20,498 nucleotides of DNA from an uncultured Varibaculum sp. (GCA_947253735.1 CAMYAU010000013.1:1-20498); one strand, 5' to 3'. Positions 8,274 to 16,374 are shown, counted from the stretch's first letter. Notes: generated from the letters alone by a model not told the origin. A program made the numbers and translations.

Positions 8274-8301
8274 CTTGCAAAAATATCTAGTAGTTCGCAA
8301 G
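8274..8301 (-). promoter_or_regulatory. Candidate SufR operator (inverted repeat)
   Basis: CTTGC (8274-8278) and GCAAG (8297-8301) form an inverted repeat with an 18-base spacer, so the arms are about two helical turns apart. It spans the -10 element and spacer of the candidate sufR promoter, where repressor binding would block RNA polymerase. The arms are short and do not match the CAAC-N6-GTTG operator reported for cyanobacterial-type SufR. The assignment therefore rests on position alone. Confidence 0.35.
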
Positions 8302-8309
8302 TGTGTCAT
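8280..8309 (-). promoter_or_regulatory. Candidate promoter of the suf operon
   Basis: On the minus strand, ATGACA (8304-8309, five of six bases of the -35 consensus) is followed after 18 bases by TATTTT (8280-8285, four of six of the -10 consensus). It lies in the 189-base gap between the Nudix gene and sufR and would give a leader of about 55 bases. The rest of the gap shows only a run of six T on the minus strand (8338-8343) with no convincing hairpin before it, so how transcription of the upstream block ends is unclear. Confidence 0.4.
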
Positions 8310-8405
8310 GGGCAACATGCATGCTAGACGAAATTCTAAAAAACGGTACCAGTAGCGACGCGGATTAGTAGTTTTTCTTTGTTCGCGGCTAGCGGATTTT
8401 CGTGT

Positions 8406-9074
8406 CTATGAGTTAATCCTAAGCGGATCGGTATCAAAGGGGGCGTCTGCTGCGCGCAGCCCCTGCCATCCCTGACGTAATGCGGCTATCCCCGCTAAAA
8501 TCGAGGCCATTGCGGACGGGTTATGTAGATAGCCAGAAAATAGCGCATTCCGGGCCTGTTCCAAAGTAAACCAGGCAGTTTCCATATCCCGTTCTTCCTC
8601 AACTGCCTCAAAACGTTTACCGGTGGCAACGGAAATATCCCGGGCTAAGAAAACCCGTAAATGTTCGCTACTACCTCCGGGAGAAGTAAAGAAATCCACC
8701 AGCACCTGCCAATTTTCAGCCTTTAGATTAGCTTCTTCCCACAGCTCCCGCTGTGCTGCCTCCAGGCGGTCTTCCCCCTGGTGATCTAAAAGCCCAGCAG
8801 GTACTTCCCATAAGAAAGCACGTACCGGATGACGGTATTGGCGCACCAATAGGATTTCCCAGTCGGAGATTTCTCGCGAGGACGGATCTGCCCCGGATAC
8901 TGGACGTACCGCCGCAATAGCTACTGCTCCGGGATGAGCCAGGTAATCACGCTGGGCGGCCTCTTCATCAGCGTGAAAACGCACACTATCACTGACAAAA
9001 TCAAATACTTTTCCCTGGTAGATCAGTTGATGATCTTCTACAGGAAAACTACCATTCTCGTCGCACAGTTCCAT
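8406..9074 (-). CDS. Nudix hydrolase, ADP-ribose pyrophosphatase-like
   Basis: A 222-residue Nudix protein expected to split ADP-ribose (or a related nucleoside diphosphate sugar) into AMP and a sugar phosphate. The Nudix box is at about 94-117: PAGLLD, then GE, then RELWEEANL with metal-binding Glu110, Glu113 and Glu114. The later SPGGSSEH motif (131-138) is typical of ADP-ribose pyrophosphatases. The glycine normally third from the box end is Asn116 here, and the first Gly sits one residue further from the Glu than the textbook box. The frame opens at a TTG at 9098, but the ATG at 9072-9074 has a well-placed AAGGAG and is chosen. It closes the long upstream block, 32 bases after the MurJ-like gene. 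Mycobacterial Rv1700 is the equivalent by position and type (recall). Confidence 0.88.
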   Translation of the reverse strand: MELCDENGSFPVEDHQLIYQGKVFDFVSDSVRFHADEEAAQRDYLAHPGAVAIAAVRPVSGADPSSREISDWEILLVRQYRHPVRAFLWEVPAGLLDHQGEDRLEAAQRELWEEANLKAENWQVLVDFFTSPGGSSEHLRVFLARDISVATGKRFEAVEEERDMETAWFTLEQARNALFSGYLHNPSAMASILAGIAALRQGWQGLRAADAPFDTDPLRINS

Positions 9075-9106
9075 GATTCTCCTTTTTCTCACTACCAAGA
9101 GAGTAG

Positions 9107-10771
9107 CTAGTCGCCTAAGTTATTTTCTGGGCTGAGCATATCCCCGGAGGGGGAACTATCAGCTGCCCCAGTCAACCCGCGTTTTTGTTTCCGAACTTGT
9201 TTCAGCAGCAGAGGGCTCATTACTGCCACGGTGACTATCGCCGCGATTGCGGCGGCAGCGAAAGTGCCGATTACGGTCGGCCATAATCCCATAAAATATC
9301 CCGACACAAACCAGCCGGCCACCCCGGATACCAGCGCCAATAATGCGGATTTCAAGGCGGAGAGTGCAACCCCGCTAACGGCCTGTCGTCCGGCTAGCTG
9401 GCGCAAACCAATCAATAACCCCATCGCCCCTACGCTCATCCCTACTGATTGCGCAATCCCTAAGGCTAAGAGGATTCCGTTTGCCCGGTTCCCGAGCAGT
9501 CCCGGCAAAGTTGCTCCCAGCCCCCAGGAGAAAGCCGCTACGGTTAGCCAGCCAGCAGAGGCAGCAATCACTGCTTGCCGAGCACCTCCCAGAGCATAGA
9601 GCACCCGGGAAACATGGTAGACCAACCCGTATCCAACAATTCCCGGAGCCATCGCCAGTAGCGCCCAAAGCATCCCCGGTACCGGATTAATACGGGTAAA
9701 AATATCGGTAACCGGAAGCGCCACGGCTCCCAGCAGGGCCGACCCCAGCATTCCCACCACAGTTACCAACCGAGTAGAGGCCGCACATTCGGGGTTAAAT
9801 GCCGTTTTCCCGCCCCGATGCAGAAGGCTAGACAGCCGAGGAAACATAGCAGTAGCGATCGGTACCGCTAACACCGCATAGGGCAGCATATAAACCGATT
9901 GGGAATATTGATAGATAGGTAGAGAACCTTCCCCGCCATAGGTGCGGGTTACCAAAATGATTACCAAGACCGAGAATTGCTGCGCAATTAAAGAGCCCAC
10001 GCCAGCTCCTGCCAGGCGTAACGCCTGGCGCCCACGTCCTTGCCCCAAACGCAGAGCAGGACGCCAGCGAATACCCAGACGATATATCGGGATGAACAGG
10101 GGCAGGCTCATGGCTGCTACCCCGCCAGTCGTTCCCCATCCCAGAATCAAGATGGCGTTATGTGCTACTCGGCTAGGATCAGAAACCGAGGGAGTCAGGT
10201 AACCAAAAATCGCGTAGGTACTGATCACCACCAGCGAGTTCAATAGCGGCCCCAGGGCAGGTAGCAGAAATTTTTCATGTGCTTGCAAGATGCCGGTGCC
10301 CACTACACACAATCCGTAAAGCGGAACTTGCAGGGCAAACATTTGCAAGAACACACTGATTAAGTGAGCTTGCAAATGTGGATCCACCCCCTGCGGACAG
10401 GGCATTACCTGCCCGATCCAAGGGGAACTGATATACACTGCTAGACCTACCGGAGTGAGCAATACTAACGCCCAGGTGATCAGCGCTGACGATACCCGTT
10501 GCACATCTTGTTGGATACGATCAGCGATGGGACCAGCCAAAATAGGGATAGTAACGCCCGCGAGGGCACCCCCGGCAACTACCTCAAAAAGTACGGTAGG
10601 TAACTGGTTAGCCGTGGAATAGGCATTCGCGAAGGCACCGGTGCCTACCCAAGCTGATTGGGTGAGCCAACGCCCAAAACCAAAAATTCGCGAGAGTAAA
10701 GTAAGGACGGAGATCAGCCCCACCGCCGAAGCTAGGGCAGGCAGCTTCCTTTTCGCCCTCGGGTTTTTCAA
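9107..10771 (-). CDS. murJ: MurJ/MviN-family lipid II flippase-like membrane protein
   Basis: A 554-residue polytopic protein with about 14 predicted membrane segments, matching the MurJ/MviN (MOP superfamily) fold that flips lipid II or other undecaprenyl-linked precursors outward. The N-terminus has the family pattern LLSRIFGFGRW with Arg28 and Arg34, aligning by eye with E. coli MurJ Arg18 and Arg24, followed by ANQLPTVLFEVVAGGAL. E. coli Asp39, Arg52 and Arg270 align with Asn49, Phe62 and a Ser; similar replacements may be normal in actinobacterial members. It lacks the C-terminal pseudokinase and extracellular domains of mycobacterial MviN, ending in a short charged tail. The start is TTG at 10769-10771, overlapping the stop of the MraY-like gene (TTGA), so translation is likely coupled. 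It may be a second, specialised MurJ paralogue; the housekeeping copy would lie elsewhere. Confidence 0.85.
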   Translation of the reverse strand: MKNPRAKRKLPALASAVGLISVLTLLSRIFGFGRWLTQSAWVGTGAFANAYSTANQLPTVLFEVVAGGALAGVTIPILAGPIADRIQQDVQRVSSALITWALVLLTPVGLAVYISSPWIGQVMPCPQGVDPHLQAHLISVFLQMFALQVPLYGLCVVGTGILQAHEKFLLPALGPLLNSLVVISTYAIFGYLTPSVSDPSRVAHNAILILGWGTTGGVAAMSLPLFIPIYRLGIRWRPALRLGQGRGRQALRLAGAGVGSLIAQQFSVLVIILVTRTYGGEGSLPIYQYSQSVYMLPYAVLAVPIATAMFPRLSSLLHRGGKTAFNPECAASTRLVTVVGMLGSALLGAVALPVTDIFTRINPVPGMLWALLAMAPGIVGYGLVYHVSRVLYALGGARQAVIAASAGWLTVAAFSWGLGATLPGLLGNRANGILLALGIAQSVGMSVGAMGLLIGLRQLAGRQAVSGVALSALKSALLALVSGVAGWFVSGYFMGLWPTVIGTFAAAAIAAIVTVAVMSPLLLKQVRKQKRGLTGAADSSPSGDMLSPENNLGD

Positions 10772-11679
10772 CGCTTACGTCCTAATTGATCAATAGTTCG
10801 CAACCCCGGCGTATTCGCGATTACTTGCGAAAACGAAATTTTTTCACTGGCTGCTGTTAGCGCGACAATCCCGAGGACGCCCAGCACTTTCCCCCCGGTG
10901 CCAGTTTTTTGAGCCCAGGCACTTCCTAGCAGCGCTCCCAAGGCGTTAGCACCAGTATCTCCTAGCATCTCCCGCTCACCCAGATCGGCTGGTAAAGCTA
11001 TCGCACAAGTAGCCAGCGCTCCCCCAGCTAGACTGGCTGCCAGCCCCTTCTGGGAAACTAGCGGCAGCGCCGACAAAGCCGCCACTTTTAAGCAACGTCC
11101 AGGACGCAGATCAAATAGGTTAGCTAGATTAGCGCTGCCCGCGATGAGGAGGGTATCGAGCACCCAAGATCCCAACCCGGTTCTACGCGAACGCCCAATC
11201 CCGATCGCTCCTAGAGCAGCTCCAGTTCCAATTCCTACAATTTTTAGGGCACCGGTTGTAACTTTCCCTTCTGAAAGAGCCCGCAAATGTCCATGAAACC
11301 CCTTGGGGACCACCGGTTTTTCCGATGTTATTTCAGCATCCTGCGCGGAGACGGAATTTTCCTCTTGTTGGTTTGTTTGCCGGCTATCTGTTTCTTGGGG
11401 AATATCAGCACGGGTATCATCCAAATACCCCAGGGTAGCGCCGGCAGCCACCGGCAGTATCGCCCCTATTTGAGCACCTCGTTCACCTGCTAGCGAGACT
11501 CCCGCCGCCAAGCAAGCTGCAGCCACTTTTATTCCTCCGGTTAACGACACGGTTTCACCGTGGAAATTTTTCCGCTCATAACGCTGCGATACCTGGGAGG
11601 AAAGGTGTAGCCGTAGGTACTTGCTAGCTATGAGATACCCTGCTCCCGCTACTAGAGCTCCCCTAATTGCGCGTGCCAC
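10768..11679 (-). CDS. Divergent MraY/WecA-like (GT4 family) membrane protein
   Basis: A 303-residue, hydrophobic, Ala/Gly-rich protein with landmarks of polyprenyl-phosphate phospho-sugar transferases in the correct order: LTGGI (46-50), a DD pair in LGYLDDTR (Asp87, Asp88), KGFHGHLRAL (126-135), NLFDLRPGR (187-195) where MraY has a DGLDG-type motif, and MLGDTGANALG (238-248) like the GDxGS loop. Such enzymes attach a sugar-1-phosphate to undecaprenyl phosphate. A polar, Gln/Glu-rich insert (about 92-122) follows the DD helix. The acidic residues suggest possible catalysis, but the altered loops make substrate and activity uncertain. The start is GTG (11677-11679) with a GGAGGG site, overlapping the steB stop by one base. 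Its end overlaps the MurJ-like gene. It is clearly not the housekeeping mraY, which lies in the dcw cluster. Confidence 0.75.
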   Translation of the reverse strand: MARAIRGALVAGAGYLIASKYLRLHLSSQVSQRYERKNFHGETVSLTGGIKVAAACLAAGVSLAGERGAQIGAILPVAAGATLGYLDDTRADIPQETDSRQTNQQEENSVSAQDAEITSEKPVVPKGFHGHLRALSEGKVTTGALKIVGIGTGAALGAIGIGRSRRTGLGSWVLDTLLIAGSANLANLFDLRPGRCLKVAALSALPLVSQKGLAASLAGGALATCAIALPADLGEREMLGDTGANALGALLGSAWAQKTGTGGKVLGVLGIVALTAASEKISFSQVIANTPGLRTIDQLGRKR

Positions 11680-12611
11680 TACTGGCCCTCCGCAGGAGCA
11701 GCAGGGCTGGGAATCGGAGGAATGAGTTGAGTAGCGTAATTTTGGGTACCGTAAGCTTGGTTGCTACCGCTTTCATCAGCCAAAAGCGCGAAGGGGGCAG
11801 AAACGTTACTCATTACCGATCCGATAGTATCTACCGTGGTGACCGCAAGTTTTTTAGCACGAATCTGTGCTAGATATTCGTCTTCATTCTTTGCACTCCC
11901 CACGATGACCATGCCCTTAGGGAGGACCGCATTGACACCTTCTACCAAGTCTAAATCTAATTTGAGATCAGAATTCTTGGTCTCTTTGTCGTTAGTTGCC
12001 GGACTGGCTAGCAATATTAGCTGCACTGGCTCAGTTACCGCCGCAGCAGTAATCAAAGGGGTATCTCCGGCCGAAAGGTTCGATACCAGTGCCTGTTTCT
12101 CTTTGTCATCACTCGTGAGCCCTTCTGCTAGGGCTGTAGCCAAAACTTTCTGGGTGGAGACTTTGGCATCTACTTTATCGCCCAGTTTACCGGCCAATGT
12201 AGAGGCCAAATTATCTCGATAGGATTTGGAGTCTTCATTGAACCAGGAATCTTTTAATGTAACCGAATTAGAGATAGCGGCTCCCGCCTTTTTAAGCTGG
12301 GCATTTATTCCATTTAATGCCTCATCCGTTACGCCCGGCATTCTCACTACTGCAACTTTTTTACCAGTCATAGTGCCGGGAGTAACCTTATTTCCCAAAA
12401 TTCCAATATATTCATTGGAATTATTTGCTTGTTTAACTAATTCTTCATTGGTAGAGCGCAGCTCAGATTGTTGCTTGGAAAGTGCGGTAACCTGCCCAGA
12501 AAGGGTGTCAGAAATTTTTCCTTGCAAAGGGCCAGCTCCCAGCACCACCCCCATAGTGAGGGCGACCAACACGGCCATTAGCGATACTAGATGGTAGCGA
12601 AAATCAATCAT
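11679..12611 (-). CDS. steB: SteB/MctB-family (DUF3186) envelope protein
   Basis: A 310-residue protein with one N-terminal membrane segment (about 8-28), a short coiled coil (about 33-62) and a large extracytoplasmic domain. The opening IDFRYHLVSLMAVLVALTMG is diagnostic of the family called MctB (copper transport) in mycobacteria and SteB in corynebacteria. In Corynebacterium, SteB works with SteA at the divisome to promote cell separation. No Cys and few Met are present, so nothing in the sequence itself supports copper handling; the division role fits the neighbouring steA better. The C-terminus is proline-rich (IPPIPSPAAP). The ATG at 12609-12611 has a GGAGAG site, 16 bases after steA ends. 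Confidence 0.88.
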   Translation of the reverse strand: MIDFRYHLVSLMAVLVALTMGVVLGAGPLQGKISDTLSGQVTALSKQQSELRSTNEELVKQANNSNEYIGILGNKVTPGTMTGKKVAVVRMPGVTDEALNGINAQLKKAGAAISNSVTLKDSWFNEDSKSYRDNLASTLAGKLGDKVDAKVSTQKVLATALAEGLTSDDKEKQALVSNLSAGDTPLITAAAVTEPVQLILLASPATNDKETKNSDLKLDLDLVEGVNAVLPKGMVIVGSAKNEDEYLAQIRAKKLAVTTVDTIGSVMSNVSAPFALLADESGSNQAYGTQNYATQLIPPIPSPAAPAEGQ

Positions 12612-12627
12612 TTCTCTCCTGCCTTGG

Positions 12628-13824
12628 TTAAACCTTTAGTGAGGGAGCAACCCCAAATAGTTGCCGGAAAAAGTCAATCAAATCATTTAAATAGATACCG
12701 GCAATCCCATAAAACGTCTGCCCCACCGGGGTAACTGCCAAAGAAATTGCCACTGCCCCCACCCCCACTAGGGCGAGTAGCAGAGTCTGCCAGGTAGAAA
12801 CCCGCGGTTGATAAAGTTGCGACACCCCTTTGGCGTCTACCAGTTTCGACCCCACCCGCAAGCGAGTTAGGAATGTAGAGGCCATCCCGGAGCGTCCCTT
12901 ATCCAAGAATTCCACCAAAGTAGCGTGGGTACCTAGGGCCACGATAATTTCTGCACCTTTATCATCAGCCAGCAACATGGCAACATCTTCGGAGGTACCG
13001 GTAGCGGGGAAAAGAACGTGAGGGATGCCTTCTCGTTTAAGTCGTTCCGTTCCGGGAGCTTTACCATTACGATAAGCATGCACCACAATTTCAGCCCCAC
13101 AACGTAGAGCCTGATCAGAGACGGAATCCATATCGCCAATGATCATGTCGGGGGTATATCCCTGTTCCAAAATGGCATCGGCTCCCCCATCTACCCCGAC
13201 TAATACCGGTTTATATTCACGGATATAGGGACGCAGGGAACGCAAGTCTTCTTGATAGTGGTACCCGCGCACCACAATCAAGGTATGTTTTCCGGCGAAT
13301 TTAGTTTTTACTTTTGGTACGCCTACCCCATCTAGAAGCAGATCACGTTCGCGGCGCAAATACTCCATAGTGTTGGCAGCAAAGGCTTCTATCTGGGTGG
13401 AGACTCCTTTTCGCGCCTCCTCCAAATCGGCAGCGATGGTTCCAGGAGTCTGTAACACCCCCTCGGCAAGCAGCTCTCCCCGATAGTAAACCGCATTGCC
13501 TTTCACGGTTACCTTGCTGCCTTCCTTCAGATTCATAATCCCGCTGCCCAGATCATCAATCAAGGTAATACCCGCATCAACAATAATGGAAGGTCCCATA
13601 TTGGGGTAGCGTCCGGTAGTTGACTTGGCCGCGTTTAATACTGCACTGGGTGCCGCCGCCACCAGAGTTTCTGCTGCTATACGGTCAATATCAGCATGGT
13701 TAATAACCGCAATTTCACCGGCTTGCAAGCGTTGAGTCAGGTGCTTAGTTTTCTTATCTACTCGCACCCGGCAGCTAGAGGCTGACTCTACTGCGTTATC
13801 TGTGTGCCGTTTAAAAAGTCCCAC
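12628..13824 (-). CDS. steA: SteA-type putative cytokinetic ring protein
   Basis: A 398-residue protein with a cytoplasmic N-terminal region, a thiamine-pyrophosphokinase-like domain and a C-terminal membrane region. The kinase-like signatures are VGVDGGAD (209-216) and GDMDSVSD (230-237). A clear transmembrane helix lies at about 344-366, followed by a more amphipathic hydrophobic stretch near 370-392. This is the architecture of SteA, the partner of SteB in corynebacterial cell separation and the Rv1697 family in mycobacteria. Whether the kinase-like domain binds a nucleotide is unknown. It should not be annotated as a thiamine enzyme on these motifs alone. The start is GTG at 13822-13824, only 9 bases after the recN stop, with a weak ribosome binding site, so translation may depend on ribosomes finishing recN. 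Confidence 0.88.
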   Translation of the reverse strand: MGLFKRHTDNAVESASSCRVRVDKKTKHLTQRLQAGEIAVINHADIDRIAAETLVAAAPSAVLNAAKSTTGRYPNMGPSIIVDAGITLIDDLGSGIMNLKEGSKVTVKGNAVYYRGELLAEGVLQTPGTIAADLEEARKGVSTQIEAFAANTMEYLRRERDLLLDGVGVPKVKTKFAGKHTLIVVRGYHYQEDLRSLRPYIREYKPVLVGVDGGADAILEQGYTPDMIIGDMDSVSDQALRCGAEIVVHAYRNGKAPGTERLKREGIPHVLFPATGTSEDVAMLLADDKGAEIIVALGTHATLVEFLDKGRSGMASTFLTRLRVGSKLVDAKGVSQLYQPRVSTWQTLLLALVGVGAVAISLAVTPVGQTFYGIAGIYLNDLIDFFRQLFGVAPSLKV

Positions 13825-13833
13825 GGGTCAACA

Positions 13834-15516
13834 TTACCCCACGCGACACGCGCTAATCAGCTCCCGAGCGTGGTCAAGTGCAGATTGTGAGTCGGCTTTA
13901 CCGGCCAGCATTCTCGCGATTTCACGTTCTCGCTCGCTACCTGCAACTTCTTCCACTCGGGTGGTATCGTTATTTTTCGATACCACCAGTTGTTTATCAG
14001 CCCACGCAGCTACCTGCGGTAGATGGGTCACCACTATCACTTGCGCATGTTGCGCCAATCTGGCTAAGCGCTGCCCGACTGCCAGCGCCGTTTGTCCCCC
14101 GATTCCCGCATCTACCTCATCAAAAATAAAAGTATGAGAGCCTTTAGCTAGCGAGCTAGCGGCCAGAGTAACCTCCAATGCCAACATGATCCGCGAAAGT
14201 TCACCCCCGGAGGCTCCCTGCCCTAAGGGACGCACGCTAGCATCCTTTCCCGCCCGCAAACCGAAAGTCACCTGATCATACCCATGGGTGTTGGGTTCAT
14301 CTAGGGTGGCTAACTCAATATCAAAGCCTGCACCGGGCATCTGCAGTCCGTTAAGCTCTTGTGCCACTTTCTTTTTTAAGTCTGCGGCGAGGGCGAGGCG
14401 AGCGTGGGTTAATTTCTTTCCTAACTTTTCTAGTTGTGAACTAGTTTTTGTCAGTTTCTCTTGTATAACGGCGCCCTGATTCTGCGGACCAGATAACTGG
14501 ATAATTTTTTCTCGTGCTTTATCTGCCCAGGTTAACCAGCTATCTAAATCTTTAGCCCATGGGCGATAGGCATGACGTAGCTGTGCCAGGCGCCGCTGGG
14601 CTTGATCTAGCTTTCCGGGGTCAGCTTGCAAATCAGCGAGATAGGCTCCGGCCTCGGCAGAGATATCTAAAACGATTGAGGAGGCATCCCGCAAGCCCCG
14701 AGCCAACTCGGATAGGTGTTCATCACTTTGAGCGCCCTTTTCTAAAGCCTGAATAGCCGCGCCCACCAGTGAGGCGGCATCTCCCCCTTCTCCGGTACTC
14801 CCCCCAGCAAGATAGCTATAGGCAGCCTGGGCCGCTTCCCTAAGATCTTCCACATTCCCTAGGCGTTCAATCGTACGGAGCAGCTCATCTTCTTCTCCCA
14901 GCTCCGGTTGCAGTTTTTCCTGCAGCTCGACCCCTTCTTTTAGGCGAGAAACCTCTATTTCTCGTGCTTGGCGCTGGTTTTCCCACTGCTGAAGTTGGGA
15001 TTGCAAATCACGCCAAGACGCATAGGTTTCTTTAAACTGCTTTACTAGCTCTAGATGCGAAGCAGCCCCAAAAGAATCCAGTAAGGCTAACTGTCGGCCA
15101 GAACTACGCAACCCCAATTGCTCGGACTGCCCGTGAACCGTAACCAGTTCCCTTCCGATCTCAGCTAATACTGTGCTCGGAATTGTGCGTCCTCCACCGT
15201 GACAACGTGAACGCCCTTGGGAGGGAACCGTACGAGCTAGAATTATTTCCCCGTCCTCGACTATTCCTCCGGCATCTGTAAGTATTTTTGCCGCCGCGGA
15301 GCTATCTGAGACAAAAATCCCTTCCACTGCCAGCTCTTTTTCTCCGTAACGCACCAAGGACGGGTCAGCTTTTTTCCCCAGCAGTAACGCAATGGAGGAT
15401 AAAACCATGGTTTTCCCGGCACCGGTCTCGCCGGTGAGTATCGTTAAACCGGAAGAAAAATTTAGTTCTGCCCGGGGTATCACCCCCAAGTTAGCGATAG
15501 TAAGCTGATCAATCAT
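13834..15516 (-). CDS. recN: DNA repair protein RecN
   Basis: A 560-residue SMC-like ATPase used in double-strand break repair. Walker A GETGAGKT is at 29-36, followed by the Q-loop segment VHGQSEQ (127-133), a long helical coiled-coil middle (about 155-390), the ABC signature QGASGGELSR at 433-442, Walker B FIFDEVDAG at 463-471 and a VVTHLPQVAA H-loop segment. Length is normal for the family. The ATG at 15514-15516 starts three bases after the NAD kinase stop, so the genes are almost certainly co-transcribed. The segment after GRSR reads CHGGGRTIP, slightly different from the usual version, with no obvious functional consequence. Confidence 0.96.
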   Translation of the reverse strand: MIDQLTIANLGVIPRAELNFSSGLTILTGETGAGKTMVLSSIALLLGKKADPSLVRYGEKELAVEGIFVSDSSAAAKILTDAGGIVEDGEIILARTVPSQGRSRCHGGGRTIPSTVLAEIGRELVTVHGQSEQLGLRSSGRQLALLDSFGAASHLELVKQFKETYASWRDLQSQLQQWENQRQAREIEVSRLKEGVELQEKLQPELGEEDELLRTIERLGNVEDLREAAQAAYSYLAGGSTGEGGDAASLVGAAIQALEKGAQSDEHLSELARGLRDASSIVLDISAEAGAYLADLQADPGKLDQAQRRLAQLRHAYRPWAKDLDSWLTWADKAREKIIQLSGPQNQGAVIQEKLTKTSSQLEKLGKKLTHARLALAADLKKKVAQELNGLQMPGAGFDIELATLDEPNTHGYDQVTFGLRAGKDASVRPLGQGASGGELSRIMLALEVTLAASSLAKGSHTFIFDEVDAGIGGQTALAVGQRLARLAQHAQVIVVTHLPQVAAWADKQLVVSKNNDTTRVEEVAGSEREREIARMLAGKADSQSALDHARELISACRVG

Positions 15517-15519
15517 TTT

Positions 15520-16353
15520 TTATCCCAACGAACGCCAGCCCTTAACTGGTAACTGGAATTTATGTACCAGTCGCCCGGAGAAAGGAGTGTCGAGAATCTG
15601 CGCTAACAATACCGGCGCTTTACCTTTAGTGGCTCGCATCGCAGATGCCGGTGGTACTTTATGACAGCGCAAGCCATCGAGCCACAGCTGCATGGGGGTA
15701 CGCTGATCGGGAAGCACTGAAATTTCCATCGTGGATTCGGGGGATACTACCAGCGGACGAGTAAATAAACCGTGTGCCCCCAGGGGAGAGACGACCATTG
15801 CCTGTACATCTGGCCAGACGATAGGACCACCAGCAGAAAAGTTATAGGCGGTAGAACCGGAAGGGGTAGCCACAATCAAACCATCAGCCCCATAGGTGGT
15901 AATGCCTCGTTGATCAATCCCTAATCCCAGGTGAGAGGGGTGGGCGCGATCAGTAGATAAAATTGCTGCCTCGTTAAGCGCCCAATCGGTTATTTCGCTG
16001 CCATCTGGCAAAGTGACTGTCACATCTACAGTCATCCGCGATTGTACCGTGTAGGAACCGGCCACGATATGGTCAATAACTTCGGAGATACGATCAGGTT
16101 CCACTTCGGTTAAAAACCCGGTGTGCCCCAGGTTGATCCCAATTAAGGGAACTTCCTGGGCACGAGCATATTGGGCGGCTCCCAGCAAGGTTCCGTCCCC
16201 GCCCAAGGCAATCACTATCTCCACTGGGCCGAGATAGTTTTCATCTACCGGAGTGATTCCATGACTGCGTAACGCTCGCGCAACATTATCTGCGGTCTCT
16301 TCCAAATCGGGACGCGAAAGATGCCGGATAACCATCACGTGCCGCTCACCCAT
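15520..16353 (-). CDS. nadK: NAD kinase
   Basis: Phosphorylates NAD+ to NADP+ in the cytosol, the only de novo source of NADP. The protein is 277 residues. GGDGTLL at 51-57 contains the catalytic Asp, GHTGFLTEVE follows at 76-85, Asn-Glu (127-128) contacts the substrate, and YGADGLIVATPSGSTAYNFS leads into the GGPIV loop typical of the family. The ATG at 16351-16353 is preceded by a GGAAGAGGGAG purine-rich site. It sits 21 bases after tlyA and 3 before recN. The tlyA-nadK-recN order is a widely conserved bacterial arrangement and supports the identification. Confidence 0.95.
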   Translation of the reverse strand: MGERHVMVIRHLSRPDLEETADNVARALRSHGITPVDENYLGPVEIVIALGGDGTLLGAAQYARAQEVPLIGINLGHTGFLTEVEPDRISEVIDHIVAGSYTVQSRMTVDVTVTLPDGSEITDWALNEAAILSTDRAHPSHLGLGIDQRGITTYGADGLIVATPSGSTAYNFSAGGPIVWPDVQAMVVSPLGAHGLFTRPLVVSPESTMEISVLPDQRTPMQLWLDGLRCHKVPPASAMRATKGKAPVLLAQILDTPFSGRLVHKFQLPVKGWRSLG

Positions 16354-16374
16354 GGGTTTCTCCCTCTTCCTGAT

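Noticed and set aside
8316..8323. CATGCATG palindrome as the SufR operator
   Set aside because: Eight bases is short, it lies upstream of the -35 element, and it is equally likely by chance; the CTTGC/GCAAG repeat fits the promoter better.
8334..8350. T-run after GGTACC on the minus strand as terminator of the Nudix gene
   Set aside because: GGTACC is self-complementary without a loop, and no longer stem precedes the six T.
9075..9098. TTG start at 9098 for the Nudix gene
   Set aside because: The downstream ATG at 9072-9074 has a well-spaced AAGGAG, and the extra residues are basic filler.
9231..9599. A 122-codon plus-strand frame over the MurJ-like gene
   Set aside because: Its Pro/Ala-rich composition is the typical antisense shadow of a membrane protein gene.
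11679..12611. Annotating steB as a copper transporter
   Set aside because: There are no cysteines or Met-rich motifs, and the neighbourhood points to cell separation; the copper name comes from one mycobacterial homologue.
12628..13824. Annotating steA as thiamine pyrophosphokinase
   Set aside because: The kinase-like motifs are embedded in a longer protein with C-terminal membrane helices next to steB, which matches SteA rather than a thiamine enzyme.
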